Of a DNA stretch of 64,000 nucleotides, positions 22,476 to 34,915 are shown piece by piece; within the stretch, counting starts at the first letter, position 1; each line of letters opens with the position of its first letter. Source of the stretch: Lineolata rhizophorae (Eukaryota; Ascomycota; Dothideomycetes; Lineolatales; Lineolataceae); contig MU001674.1 of NCBI GenBank assembly GCA_010093515.1, positions 668,246 to 732,245 on the forward strand. Reading direction: 5' to 3'. The position numbers were made by a program, and so were the translations under genes. Under the pieces are notes generated by a model. That model ran no database searches and had not been told where the DNA came from. It saw nothing but the letters and a program-made list of their open reading frames with translations.

Positions 22476-24933
22476 TGAGCTTTTCAAATCAGTCTTACGA
22501 CTAAGAGGCCCCGTACGAATTCTAAGACAACCTAAGTAAGAGCGAACCATCTTTGACCGGACATACTGTGACTGCCGTCTCTTAATGTCTAGGTCTCTAA
22601 AGAAAGTGACTCACCCTTCGCTTCATAAACGTAATGGTATGGGCTCATGTTTATCCTGCCTAAAACAAATACACCCATGTATTGAAGCCAAACCGCAGAC
22701 TTCCATATTTTAGAACTCCAACTCCCCGACAACAACAGAACAAAGCAAGATACAATCGTACTTTTTGACTACGTCGAGTCAATGAATCGTAGTTAGGAGT
22801 CAAATTTATTCGTAGATGTTTAAGCTATCTATGCAGTTTATGTACGCAAGTTGCTTAGGGTCTCCATTGACTAGTACTAGGACTTGATACCTCTTAGGTC
22901 ATTCTGGCGTTCTCTATGGGTAGAGTTCACTGTTCTGAAGTAAAACTATTATCATTAACATAAGGCTGTACGCCATGGTACCCTAAGAGCTTCCTCATTT
23001 CACAAAAAAACTGATTTCTGTAAGGTTCATTCGGAATCCGGAAGAATTTGATATTTAAATGATTCATATCCACCGATGTTATCTCTCCCCTCTACCTAGC
23101 CGTAATAAGTCTAGCTTGGATGCCTTTTACACTGTCGTATTGTATCTAGGAACGAAATGAAAGCAATAGGAGAAGCTCAAAAAAGGTAGTAGTGATAGAA
23201 GCAAATCTCAGTGTCCCAATCTCCATGCCGACACAGAAAGTTCTGGAGCGTCTCTTTCTGGGGATGCATCCCCTTGCAATGTCACAAGGACGGCACTTGT
23301 AAGATCCTATAAGACAATGCTTACGGTGATAATAGCTACAAAAAGGAACCAGAGGACTTTTTGGCAATTTGCACGAAATATTTGACATGTTGAATACATT
23401 ACCGCCATGGGAGCCCCTGGAACAACCTAGAGCAATACTACAAGACTACAAAAGCGTGCGAGGGCCTTTGACAACAACTCCCGAGAGCATTTCATTTCGA
23501 GAGCGCACGGCATCTTATCGGCCATATTGAAGCATTGCAGGGAGAAGCTTACATATCATGTCAGGAAATTCGACATCTTGAGATCATACTTAGGCGCGTT
23601 GGCTTAATTGGGTTTCTATCGTCGAACAATAGTAGAGTATAGGCTTACACATAGCAATTGAGAATTTGAAATGCATTTCTTAGACCTTCAACGGGAACCA
23701 GAATTAGTCAACCCACTTAAGGTGCAGAAAATCATTAATACCTAGGACCTAGACTTCTAATTTAATATAGACAAAGAGCCGAAGCCTAACTCGACCAGGA
23801 ATCCAAGCTTTCTCCACTGTGAGATGAGCCTAGGCTACTATTTCGGTACTAGGCGATGTCCACACCCATGGTGTACCTATTTCGGATGCCAGCAAACTCT
23901 AGCGTTGGTTGTGTTGGAAAGTCATTCGGCGCATTCCACATAGAGTACTTGCGGATCGCCCTACAAATTTTATCCAAAACGGGATCTCTCGCACCGTCAA
24001 GCTCCAAAGGTCCGCAAAGCTCTGGCGCGCGTATAATATTGTCTTTTAGATACTGCGCATGCTGTCGTAAGCTAGAGTATGCCTTTAGAATGCAAGTAGC
24101 TAGATGAAGAAGGAACTAATCTTGGGAATAGTTCTAGTTCAAATATGGAAGGTGTTGCGAGTATACGGGCGGATTCGGTGCCATCACTTGCAACTGAGAG
24201 TTTCAATCCTACGTCCATCGCTCATAGCAGCTGAATCTTGGCAGCACCGTCGTGCAAGGGTTTGTTTACAGTTTTATCCACGTTGTCTGAAAATACGGTT
24301 TGCAAGTCTCTCTGATCGTGGCCGAACGTGACAGTAAGGCTCGGAAACTCCAGTCTCCAGCCAGATATCGTACTTCGTAACGGCCATCCTACTGGGTGTT
24401 ACATTTGGAAAACTCATTCTAGTGGAAGGCTTTGATAAATCTTAAGACGCTCGACAATTCCAGAATACGCACAAGGGTATCGTAGCTAGTTTCTTAAGAG
24501 ATTCTTCTCCACTTGAGCTCTATTTCAGGAACCAACGTTGTCCTCAGTACGACTCCGTTTACATAATACTACATGACGTGCCTGTGGGCTCAAGAATATC
24601 GGGACTCGTAAAGAGGTAGATTTCATTGCGATGCTGGTACGCACGGATGGAACGTAGATTCCACTTGCGGCGTGAGGGCATGGTGAAAGTTCGTAGTACT
24701 TGCTTGGACGCCGCAGGCAGCGAGGCACAGAGTGAACGACCATGTCGCGCTAAGCAAGCTAGGAATAGCGCGGGGCGCCACCGGCGCAAATCATTTTCGG
24801 ACCCTTAATTTTCCGCCGCCCGGCTCCGTCAACATCGCAAGCTCGGCAACCCACTCGAACGCCCGCCACTCTCTTCCTTCGCTTCAACCTCACCTTCGAT
24901 CCGAACGCGACGGAGCGTTGGACCTGCGCAACC
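22476..24933. repeat. AT-richer decayed intergenic patch
   Basis: Composition falls clearly below that of the flanking genes, TA steps are frequent, and stop codons are dense in all frames, which fits old repeat-induced mutation or long neutral decay. A relic gene on the minus strand (23849-24681) is listed separately. A plus-strand stretch at about 23430-23640 also reads protein-like (FHFESARHLIGHIEALQGEA) but is interrupted and unrecognised. The last 150 bases hold the promoter of the CCCH gene. Confidence 0.45.
23849..24681 (-). pseudogene. Decayed gene of unknown family
   Basis: On the minus strand one reading frame stays protein-like over roughly 640 bases (24486 to 23849) although it holds several stop codons. 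Readable pieces include YDTLVRILELSSVLRFIKAF, a stretch with EVRYLAGDWSFRALLS, and an uninterrupted end of about 75 residues containing YLKDNIIRAPELCGPLELDG, NAPNDFPTQPTLEFAGIRN and YTMGVDIA. Just upstream a short open piece beginning MPSRRKWNLRSIRAYQHRNE could be its first exon. Keeping one frame despite stops, with few apparent insertions or deletions, fits point-mutation decay such as RIP more than random sequence. I do not recognise the family and cannot say whether it was a host gene or part of an element. Confidence 0.45.
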
Positions 24934-26500
24934 ATGGAGACCGAGGAGCAGCGGCAGCTCCAGAAAGAGATCGACCACCTTCAAAGTGAGCCGCAGTAAT
25001 CCACGCGCCTTTTCAAGCCTCTTTCTAACTGTCTGCTTAGAATTAATCGAAAGCAATAAGAACAAGTCGTCGGAAGCGGCACAGCAGGGTGTGCCGAGGC
25101 GTCCCGCCAGCGCGCACCCTGCAGTGGCAAATAATCGTACGTTTTACGCACGCGCGACTTATTTGTACTGTGTAGCAGTGATCCCCTTCAGCTAATCAGC
25201 CCAGCGCATTCATCGTCAGCGCACTCAACCTACAACCCCCATCGCATTGTCTCGTACGGTCATGGGTTTGGTCGCGGTCGCATTGAGAGATACCGTCCGC
25301 CAGTTCACCGCAACCTCTCGCTGGTTCTCAACCATCCTGGCGGAGCTGCAGGCCCATCTTCTGGGGCTGGCGATGATACCACGAGTTCTCTGCCGAAGGG
25401 GTTTAGTACGCTAGCTTCCGTTGGGAAACCTCCGCCTGTACATTTTAGGTCCAGTCCGCCTACCCCGACTAGGACTCCCGCGCCGGCTGCAGCTCGGTCC
25501 AACCACGAGGTCACGATCGACGGCCTTCGCTTTTGCGTGGTGGACGGTGGAAGCAGACTGCTCCGCGTCGTCGGTATGTTGAGAGCGCACTCTAATTTCA
25601 ACACCGCCAGAATCTGACTACGTTAGACAATAATGCAGATCCCACCCCGGCAACTGCGGTCGTCGCGGGCGTGAACTTTATTCGCGGCAATGACGGCAAT
25701 TTATACAAGGCCAACGTAAAGGCGGCAAATTCGTAAGCTAGATTAACCGCTTCCCGTGTACGGTTCGAACATGACTCATTGGCCAGCAGAAACAGCAAGA
25801 CCGGCCGTCTATGCCCGAGGTTCACCACGACTGGTACTTGCGTTCCCATACCTCTCCCCGACCGGCGAAAGGAGCCCCCGAGTTTCTACAGTTTCCGGTT
25901 GCTGTCCGGAGACGCATACTGACATGCATTTTAGGGTTGTGCCCAAAGGGCCCGAGCTGCCGTGATATCCACGATCCGAACAAACTGGCAATCTGCAGGG
26001 ATTTTCTCCACAAAGGCTATTGCCCTAACCAGACCTACTGCAATCTCTCCCATGATCCTAGCTCGGAACGTGTGCCAGCCTGCGTACATTTTCTCAAAGG
26101 ACACTGCACCAAGGACGACTGCCGCTATGCCCACGTTCATGTCAACCCTGCTGCTCCCGTTTGCGATGCCTTTGCGACCCTGGGTTACTGCGCGAAGGGG
26201 TCCGCTTGCACTGATCGCCATGTCAATGAGTGCCCTGACTATGCTAACACAGGTGTCTGCCAAAAGGACAAGTGTCGATTGCCTCACGTTGACAGAGCCT
26301 CGCGCTTGCGCCAAACAGCTGCGCCAACGGCAGCGTCTGATTCGGGAGAAAAGCACGTCGTGGATAAACCTAGTGGCCAAAGGGATTTCGAATCTGATGA
26401 AGATGACAGCGACACCGAAAATGAAAATGCTATGATGCAAGAGACTCTTTCGGAAGGCAGCCATGAGCTTTCGCAGCAGAAGGACTTCGTCTCCTTGTAG
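24934..26500 (+). CDS. CCCH zinc-finger RNA-binding protein, five fingers (ZC3H3-like)
   Basis: Six exons (24934-24985, 25041-25136, 25205-25573, 25627-25732, 25787-25833, 25935-26500) give about 411 aa. The start is METEEQRQLQKEIDHLQ, a short helical segment. Five CCCH fingers follow: LCPRFTTTGLCPKGPSCRDI-H, ICRDFLHKGYCPNQTYCNLS-H, ACVHFLKGHCTKDDCRYAH, VCDAFATLGYCAKGSACTDR-H and ECPDYANTGVCQKDKCRLPH. Finger 1 appears only after removal of the 101-nt fifth intron; reading through it destroys the finger, which supports the model. Spacing is C-x7/8-C-x4/5-C-x3-H throughout. Five tandem fingers with this spacing resemble the ZC3H3 group, which works in mRNA 3'-end processing and export. The function here is inferred. 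The tail is acidic (DEDDSDTENEN). The acceptor of exon 5 could instead lie three bases later. Confidence 0.87.
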
Positions 26501-27720
26501 CTAGCCAAGGTAAGTTAGGAATTTACAGCAGCTGGATGCTGGAATGATATATGCGTTGCTAGTTTCATTTCATGTCCGGCTCGGAGTAGCTGCATGTCCC
26601 AACGGCGTTTTCGATACCCTTCGGCATATCTCGGGTTCTGGTAGGCGGACGGCGTTTCCAAATACCCTTAGTCGACAAACTTCATTCCAGGAGGAAAGCG
26701 GAGGAGTGGATGTGCGTATTATTACTTCTGAAAGATTCAGAAACTGGGAGTGGGTTCAAGGTGGGCTTGTAGGTAGCAGGAGAGGAGCGATGGCTTTGTT
26801 GGCTCTCACGAGTCCTACTTGTACAATTGGAAACAATGCAAGAACAATTTTTAACGTATCTGGATGATCTGATGGTGACGAAAGCGGTGGTGGCGTAGTG
26901 TCAGGCGCCAAACTGCTATTGAGGCACGGCACACTGGTGGGAGGCAAAGCACTGACGGGAGTTGGGAGCTTGGGATGAGGAAGTGGCTACTAGCTAGAAA
27001 GTGCTAGGTTCGCTAAAATTGCTGGTCTGCTATAGGTGCAAGCGTATGTACATGTAGGCGCAGGGCTGTGGCAGGAGCGCTGAGCCCTCACGGTCTTTTC
27101 TAAGGGGCCGCCAAGTCGTCAGCCGCCATAATATTATAGCTGCAACAAACCCCCTCCGGGGACTCAGCCACGCCAGCTCCTCCCTCCGCTCACCAACAGG
27201 AGCGAATTTCCCAATACAGAGTAATCAAACCACCCACCACCGAAGCTTTCCTACCGCTCGAATTAGACACCGCTGGCAAGCTTAGCTGTAAGCAAGACCC
27301 TCCCCCATTGACGCCGACGGACGGCAACGGGGACGACGTTCATCGCGCCGAGAACCTTGCTTATGTTGTTTTCTGTTCGAGACGACGACGGCTGCGACGG
27401 CGACGACACAAAACCTACCGTATACTCGTCCTCCAGCAGAGCGCGGTTTACCTGCTGTCTTACCCAACAACGCCCTGCCAACCGGTGGCGTCGCGCATCC
27501 AACCTCCCGCTCCACACACCGCCATTGAGACACGCGCGCTCGCGTTGTACGATATACCAACCACAGCCGAAAGGACACGTACCTTACAGCCCCAGTTTTC
27601 GGTTCCTGCATCATCTCTCGGCCAGCGAGCGAGCTCCCAGAGGAGCGGGCGCAGCGCGGCTAGGTAGCCCAGCGCAGCAATAACAGCAACAGCAGCCGCA
27701 TATATATATACACACAGAGG
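26501..27720. other. Intergenic region before the Sel1-repeat gene
   Basis: The left half is the 3' flank of the CCCH gene. The right half is GC-rich promoter and leader DNA of the next gene, ending in a TATATATATACACACA tract (about 27700-27716) immediately before its ATG. No frame with a domain was found. Confidence 0.5.
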
Positions 27721-30700
27721 ATGACGCTCCGCGACCTCCTCAAGAAGAAGGACCGCCTGCGCGACGAAGGCAACGTCGCCCCCTCCTCTGCCGCGCCCGG
27801 CGACGGCGTCGCGAGCAGCTCCTCCGCTGGCGGCGGCGGCGGCGAACCCTCGGCCGCATCTTCCCCGCCCGTCCCCGAGTTCACCTTCATGCGCACGACG
27901 ACGACGACGCAAGAAATCATCTCGCCGCCGTCGTTCGGTACCGAGGAAGGAGACGGCCGGCCCACGACGCCAGACCGCCAGCACCAGCACCAGCACCAGC
28001 ACCAGCAGCATGGCAAGCGGCACGGCCGGTTCCGGCGCAGCAGCGCCGGGGCCGCCCACGGGTCGCCGTCGGGGTCGGGCGCGGTGTCGCCGCGCGCGCG
28101 CCCGAAGCACGACCGGCGGCTTTCGGAGCGGCTGCACCTGTCGTCGCGGTCGCGGTCGCATTCGAGCGTGAATCTGCCGGCGGATCTGCCGGACGTGGTG
28201 GTGGCGAGCGGTGGGGATGGGGACGGGGCGGCCGGGGTGGTGGCGCGGACCGAGGACGAGGAGGCGGAGTGGGAAAAGAGGGCGACGGTGTTGGCCAAGG
28301 GGAGCGCGATTAGTCGGCCGACTAGCGCGAATGTGGAGGAGGTTGGTAGTGGTGGTGATGGAAGGTTGAGAGGGAGGGTGTCGGGTGTTGGAGGTGATGG
28401 TGGTGGCGGGAGGAAGAGGAGTGTTAGTGTGGGGGATCCGGGTGGTGATGTAGGTGCCTCGTTTCCCTTTTCATGGTCTTCTTGTGGCTTATGCAAAAGT
28501 AAAATGGCGAATGGAGGGAGGGAGGGGTTGTCATTGAGGTTTGAAGTCAGTGCGGCTTGGTGGTGAGCTCCGGGGCGCGGCAGTCCGGGAACATGCCCAC
28601 GAGGCCAAGGCTTCGTAGATGAGATGTCGATTTCTTGATTTGGGAGAGCTCCACAAAGTTTTCATGATGCTGACGGGATTTGTCTCTGCAGAACAACATA
28701 CAAGAAGCAATCAGACTCCACGAAGAAGGAGGTAGGTCAAACTACAATTGTTGCGTTTGGAACTTTTTTTTCCGCCTTCGCATCTTCACCGCAGTAAGGA
28801 GCGCGGCTTGTTTGGACCAATGCTAACGTATCCATCGCCAACACCAGAATTGGAACGTTCTACTATGATGTTCGGCCGGTTAGCCGATCCGAATGGCGCC
28901 AACAACGCTCTAAGTCAGGTGTTGTATGGCCTTGCGCTCAGGTGAGTTCGCGTTTACTCAGCATGCCAGATGTTCGGAGCGGATTTGCTCTCTGGCCCAA
29001 TGAAGCCTTGTTCAACGGCTGTGCATGGGAAGAGGACCCTGGACTGCATGATTTGATTTCCTGACTGCGAAGCCTGCAGGCACGGTTGGGGATGCCAACC
29101 GAATCCGGAGCTTGCGATAACATATCTGTCGTACGCCGCGTCCAATAGCGCCGAGATCGAGTCCCTGGCGCTTCAGGCGGGAATGAAGAAAGGCGGCGCG
29201 GCCAAGGGCGAGCTCGTGCTCGCCATCTTCGAGCTGGCCAACTGCTTTCGACACGGCTGGGGCGTCAAGAAGGACCCGGTCGCGGCCAAGTCGTACTACG
29301 AGACGGCGGCCAACCTGGGCGACATGGACGCGATGAATGAGATCGCTTGGTGCTATCTCGAGGGCTTTGGCTGCAAGAAGGACAAGGTAAGCATCACCGC
29401 TTTGCTCATGCAAGCCCGTCACCACACACGTCTTTCCAAGCATGGGAGGATCCAGGCGAAGGTTCAGGCCTTGAGAGCCTGGCAAAGTGGAGAGCCGTAA
29501 CTGGCAGCCTCCGCGGGTGCTCTGTAATTGCGCGTATTTCTATAGAGAAGTAAGCGCAAGGAGTAGTACCGCTCCACATCAGAACCCACGTGCCCTTGGG
29601 ACCTGGGCCCGAGAGCCGCCCTGAGAGATCTGCGCAGTATCTCGGCCCGCGATATGCCAGGAGTCCAAGGGGCAGTTACCGCGGCCGGGATCGGAGATCA
29701 CGAAGCTAACGAGCCACACCCTCCTTCAACAGTTCAAGGCGGCGCAGTTCCTTCGCCTCGCCGAGGAGAAAGGATCGTCGCAAGTGGGCAACTCCTGGTA
29801 CGTTGTCTGTGTGTGCGCGTGCGTTGTTGCTTTCCTTTCCCGCCTGTCAACGTCCCAGCGTAACCATCCCCCCTTCTCCCTCCCCCTGGTGCTTTTTCGA
29901 GCTGCCAGTGCCAACCGCCCCCTCCCCTGCTCCCCGTCCCCGGACCGAGTGCGCTGTACGTAGTATGTACGAGGCGAAGGCGACAAAGGCGTCGAGATGG
30001 ATGCAGTCAGACAGTCAACCCCCCCCTTGGCCCCGCGGATGACCAGCAACGAATGCAGCGCCCAGCCAATGCCTTTTTGAGGCATCCCATCTGTTTTGCG
30101 TGGTCCCGGCCACACAAGGCCCGCGGGCGCGAGAGACAACGAGGCTTGGGGAGCGTGCCGAGGAACGGACTTGTGGGAAGGAAGGGGAGGAGGGGCCTTC
30201 CGTCGGCGTCTCTTTCCACGGCGCCACAGCCGGCCAAAAAGGCAGCGGCAGCACGGGCGCACGAACTGGGACGGGCCGGGCTGAGGCTCGTTTCTGCAGC
30301 CGTATCCACGGCTCGTCACAGTGACCCGCCGGACCCGCCGTCCGCTCCGCCCACGGTCCGAGTCTGCCGCATTTGGAGCCGTTCCTGCTGTTTTCGGCCC
30401 TCGTCTCACCCCGCGGAAATCGACTGTCCAGGGCCCAAGCAGGGGCAGCTTTGCGGGTCCGCGATGGCTTAATCGCCATGGAGCGCAATATCGCGAGATA
30501 TTGCACACGCACTTGTTCCTTCCGTGCCGCCTGATTCGTTTTCAAGAAAGAATTCGCAAAATTCTTCGCGGATCTTATTTTCCCACCTCCCTCGGCCGTC
30601 GTTTCACTGTTGGCGGCCGAGGCGGAAATGGTTGGCCAGGAGCGTTCCCCGCCGTAAGCGAGAGGGCGGGGCGTTCCCTTTTTGGTTCCGGCGACCGGTT

Positions 30701-32290
30701 CGCTGGCACGAACGCTGGCAGCTCAAGCCACCACCACCACCACCACCACCGCAGCTACCATCCCGCCCACCCCGCCCACGCACGTCCTCTCGCAAGCGGG
30801 CGGCGCAAACGTCATCCACTAGATCGTGCGCCTCCCGATGCACATGGGACCACGCCCACGGACCATGGAGAAGCAGCTTGTTTCTCTCGGCCGCACGCTC
30901 TAGCTTTTTCTAGGGCCCTTTTTTCTCCTCAGTTCTCCGGGTTCAGGCTTCCAACAGACGCCGTTGTCTAGCACGCCCGGCGAGAGCCAGTCATTGATTC
31001 AGCCCAGCAAAGTCACTTGCAGCCGTGCGAAGGGCTGGAGGCTTAGGGCAGGCAAGGGAGAGGGGCGCAAGGCAAGCCAGGGCAGGACCCCGCGGCCGTA
31101 AGCCGCCCGCTTTGCCAGCGCCGGACCCGGCCCCGTACACGTGGCGCCCTGCTGCTGGCTCGCCTGCGACGCCGCTCCTTCTCTCTCACTCTCCGCCGGT
31201 CTCTTTCTCTCTCTCTCCTGCGCGCGCGCCATGCGCCGCCGCTGCCGGCGGCTTTTGCCGGGTGCGCGTGCTCCGGCTGTGTGGAAAGCGTTGGTCGCCA
31301 GCGCTCCTCGCCGTCCAGCCCGCCGCTGCACCAGGCTCCTCTGTCGGCGGCGGCCCGCTCTGCACACCGTGCGCTTGGGCCAGTCGATCCGGCTGCTAGT
31401 TGCGTGACCGAGCGAACAACACCAACCACCCCTCCACACCCCCCTCCCCTTTCCTCCGTCTCCGAACGTCGTTTGCTCGTTCGTCCGTCCGTTCGGAGTC
31501 GGGTTCCGTGCTTCCGGGCGGCGCTGCGAGCGATGCGGGCCGCGAGCGGGCGTCGCCATACAACTGCCCTTGTTTCTTTGCTTGGCTGGCCTGAGCTCTG
31601 GGCCGGGCTGAGCTGGGGCTGGATGGGGGGTGGTGGGGGAGGGGGGCGCCGGCTGGGAAAACAAACTGGATTGATCGCTTGCTGGCACACCCTGCCGCAG
31701 CTCTTTCGATGCTCGCATGGCCCGGCCGATCGCCTTTTTCCCCGGTTGGACGACCTGCCAAAGTGGTGCGGCTTGTTGCGCCCTGGACTGGGGGAAAACC
31801 GGAGAGGGGGAGTGTTGGAGCAGGTCTGGATTTAGAGATGGGCTGCTCTTTCTCTGTCCCGTGCTCTCTTCGGTGGCGGGTGGCGGCTGAGACTGGACTG
31901 GACTGGACTGGACTGGACTGGACTGAAACTTGGGAAAGATTCGGGCCTGACTGACTGACTGACTGACTGGATTTCCTGCGGACAGGTGCGGAGCGCAATT
32001 GAAGCTCCGAATGCACCGTTTATGGGCGCCTTGGAAATGATACAGCTCAGATGCACTTGGCACGAGATCCCCCTCCCACCTTGCCCCCCTCCTTCCTTCC
32101 CTATCTGCTGTACATCCCGTACCTACCTCATTCCTTCGCCGTTTCCACATGCGGCCACCGCGATCGAGATCACCGATCCGCGCAGCGCCAGGCCTAGCAC
32201 GGTTTCGTTTTCTCCCTGTTGTCCGCTGACTAACGTTCGCGTGTAAACAGGATCTGGAAGGACAAGTACAACCCCCCGGCCGCGCAGTAA
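27721..32290 (+). CDS. Sel1-repeat protein, Nif1/Dsf2-like cell-cycle regulator
   Basis: Six exons (27721-28449, 28692-28731, 28848-28941, 29080-29386, 29733-29797, 32251-32290) give 424 aa. The N-terminus MTLRDLLKKKDRLRDEGN and the long disordered Ser/Gly/His-rich region precede a C-terminal Sel1 (TPR-like) array: AIRLHEEGELERSTMMFGRL, ALSQVLYGLALRHGWGC, AKGELVLAIFELANCFRHGW, AAKSYYETAANLGDMDAMNE and FKAAQFLRLAEEKGSSQVGN. The end SWIWKDKYNPPAAQ is encoded only by the distant last exon. Related fungal proteins include fission-yeast Nif1, an inhibitor of the Nim1/Cdr1 mitotic kinase, and budding-yeast Dsf2. That role is inferred. Introns are unusually long for this window (242, 116, 138, 346 and 2,453 nt). 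Branch sites TGCTAAC, AGCTAAC and CTGACTAAC precede the third, fifth and sixth exons. The first donor (28450, GTAGGT) is the least certain junction. Confidence 0.82.
29798..32250 (+). other. Very long (2,453-nt) terminal intron of the Sel1-repeat gene
   Basis: The donor GTACGTTG follows GGCAACTCCTG and the acceptor GTGTAAACAG precedes GATCTGGAAG. A CTGACTAAC branch site lies near 32226-32234, about 20 bases before the acceptor. The join restores the reading SWIWKDKY. The interior is GC-rich with CT tracts, (CAC)n near 30728, a (GACTG)n array at 31891-31925 and a (CTGA)n array at 31947-31968. Long open frames on the minus strand here are low complexity and look like GC shadows. Confidence 0.7.
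31891..31968. repeat. Adjacent (GACTG)n and (CTGA)n microsatellites
   Basis: About seven copies of the pentamer GACTG run from 31891 to 31925, and after a 20-base spacer a run of about five CTGA tetramers ends near 31968. Both lie inside the long terminal intron of the Sel1-repeat gene. Confidence 0.85.
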
Positions 32291-34568
32291 GCCGTAACGG
32301 CCTGCCGAGGGGCGCCGACATCAGGTACCGTCTACTACTATCTTTACCATTGCTGTCGGCCGGCCCGCTACTGGATGCTCCGTACATGGGTACATAGCCC
32401 GGCCTTGGCTTGGTACAGTCTCGGCCCGCGGCGCAGCTGACGGCGGAGGGGGCCGTGGCCGCCGGGTCGCGGCGAGGGCGGGGAGGCGGGACCGGTCATG
32501 GCTGGCTGCTTTTGGCTGTTGTTGCCGGGTGCGCGGTGCCGGCTTGTTCTAGGCCGGGCACCGGCGCTGGGGCTGGATACGTACTGGTTGGTTGTGCTGT
32601 GTTGGCCTTTGTTGCGTATGGACGGATGGCATGTACGCATGGACGTAGGTCATGATTCGCGTATGCGTGTGGTTTTTTTCTTTCAGGTCTGTTCTTTTCT
32701 TAACTTTTCGTATTCGAGTACGAGGGTAGCTTGATAGGTAGGTAGGCCCGTAGGTACCGTACCTGCGGCTAGTCTCTTTGTTAGCTCAGGCCTCTTTCTA
32801 GCCTCGTTCTATCGTCCGGGTTGCTTTGAGTTGCTTGTTTGCTTTTTCTTCTTGCCCCCGCTCCTGTCCCGCGGCGTGCCGTCACTCGTCGTTCTTGTTG
32901 ATGTATTTCACTTTTGGTTGGCTGGCTGGCTGGTAGAAGTTCCCCCGCGGGGGTGACGGTGACTAGCGGACGCGCTGCCAACTAACGCTCGTTGCTGCTT
33001 GCTGCTGCGGCTGCTAGGGCTGGGCCGCGTGTACAACGCATGGACCGTTTGCGTGTGGGGTTACTCTTCCCTGCCAGCGAGGTCACTGAGCGGCTTTTTG
33101 TTTTCTTTTCCTTCTTTCCGCTCGGCCTCTCTTTCCTTTTGCGCAGATTTTTCCAGTTTCTCGCTTTCTGTTTGGCTGGTATTGTTTTTTTTTTTTGTTT
33201 GAGTTCGGAAAGCATGGGATGGATTCTCGGGAGACCCTCACGTGGGCAGGGCGTGGGATTTGCCTTTTCGTGTCCCGTGTTCCTTTCTTGGAATGCGGAG
33301 AAAGGAGGCGTCGAAGTGGGCACTGATTGATGGATTGATCGGAACGGGCGTTTGAGCTACATGCAAGAGTGAGGAGCGGCGTCTTAGATCACCAGAGCAT
33401 GACCTGCTTTGCAAGAGGCGACGGATCGAGATAGGATGGGACAGGGCGAGGAATTGGGACTGGCCTGACTGGGGCTGATGGAGTGAGCGCGGGCGAAGTC
33501 GGATTCGGCATGTGTTGTATTGGACCGTCCGTTCTCTTGACGATTGCGATTCTGGCGCCACGAGGCGCAAGAGAAAGCGAGACCTCAGTCGAAGACGACA
33601 GCGAGGGGCGAAGCGGAGATGAGGCTGGGGCTGGGAGCCCCGCGAGTGAGCACCTTGGGTCACAGACACATTTACATACCGTGCAGTCCGTCGGTGAGGC
33701 GTAGCAGTTTAGCATATCTAGTACAGGCAGTAGACGACGAATGTATGTACATGTTAGTACGGTACCTTGCAGCCAGGCAGCCCCTTCCCGGCGTGCTCTT
33801 TCTGTCTGCAAAGATCTCCGCAAAGGGGGAAGTCGAAATGGGGACGCTTGGCCGCGTGCGTGCCCGCTCTCCCGGCGGCGCCACTCTCCCACGCTGGAGA
33901 TCGGTCGATGCCGTAACTCCGCAGCGCAGGGCTCTGGCGTGCTGCACTCCGCACACATGCACACGCACACCGCACACGCACACCCAGTTGCTCCTCCCCA
34001 CGTCCTAAGTACTTGTTCTAAAGGAAATTAGGGGGGAGGGGGGGTGGGGGGGAAGGTGACTGAAGCCGGTATTCTCCAGCCAATACTCTCCGATTCTCGG
34101 ATCTTCCTCTTCGGATCTTGGCTTGGGGAGGGGCCCCTAGCTTCTTAGATTCACGCCGCCAAGGGCGTCGACTCGTCATCGAGAGGGGGGGGTCGCTCCC
34201 GTTGCTCACGCGGTCAGGCTGGTGGGCGCCTTTTGCTCTGCGCGTTCCGTAGATGTGTGTATGTACGGTGCCGAAGGGACCGCGTACGCGCTAGTAAGTG
34301 CGCCGTCCATATTGGCATCAAAGGGGGGTGGAGAGGGGCCATGAGAGCTTACTTCAGGCCAAGGGGGTCGCTGGTCGATGGCGAGCTGCTGCTGCTGCTG
34401 CTCCATCATCCGTGGGATGAATGTTTCGCAGCGAATCTTTTCCCAATGGCGACTTGGTACCTACAGGAAGTACCTCGGCGAGCGGGAGCGGAACGGGACG
34501 GGGACGGCAATGCCGGGGCGACGAAAATGTGATCACGTACATACATATCCCGCGGGCAGAGAAAAGGG

Positions 34569-34613
34569 NNNNNNNNNNNNNNNNNNNNNNNNNNNNNNNN
34601 NNNNNNNNNNNNN
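34569..34613. other. Assembly gap (45 Ns)
   Basis: Undetermined bases in intergenic DNA. The length may be arbitrary. Confidence 0.99.
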
Positions 34614-34915
34614 GCCGCGCCCGCTGCGCGCCTGGTGAGGGAGAAACATGGATTTTGCTTGCTATCACCGCGCATACAGATATGTATGCATCTCGTCATT
34701 TCGGCGTGGCATTTGGAGGCGCTCAAAACAAGGCCAGGCGGGAGAAGTGACGTGACGTGAGAAAAGCTGCCGTGCCAATTAAAGGTAGAACCCTTCTGTT
34801 TATTAGAAGCCCCCAGAATGTATTAGGCCGCAGAGGTAGCATGTAGTCCCAGTGTGCCTAGTACCACGGTACCTCGTGGTCAGGAACCCGCGGCGCCGTT
34901 CGCGTGGTCCTTCCC

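Noticed and set aside
23146-23388. 80-codon minus-strand frame with seven cysteines, considered as a small effector
   Set aside because: It has no signal peptide in the same frame, its C-terminal half is hydrophobic filler, and it lies in decayed AT-rich DNA.
27460-28496. Minus-strand open frames opposite the first exon of the Sel1-repeat gene
   Set aside because: They are antisense shadows of a GC-rich low-complexity coding exon.
30999-32387. 462-codon minus-strand open frame inside the long intron
   Set aside because: The translation is Ser/Pro/Arg low complexity shaped by the microsatellites, overlaps other open frames on both strands, and crosses the last exon of the Sel1-repeat gene. 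It fits a GC shadow.
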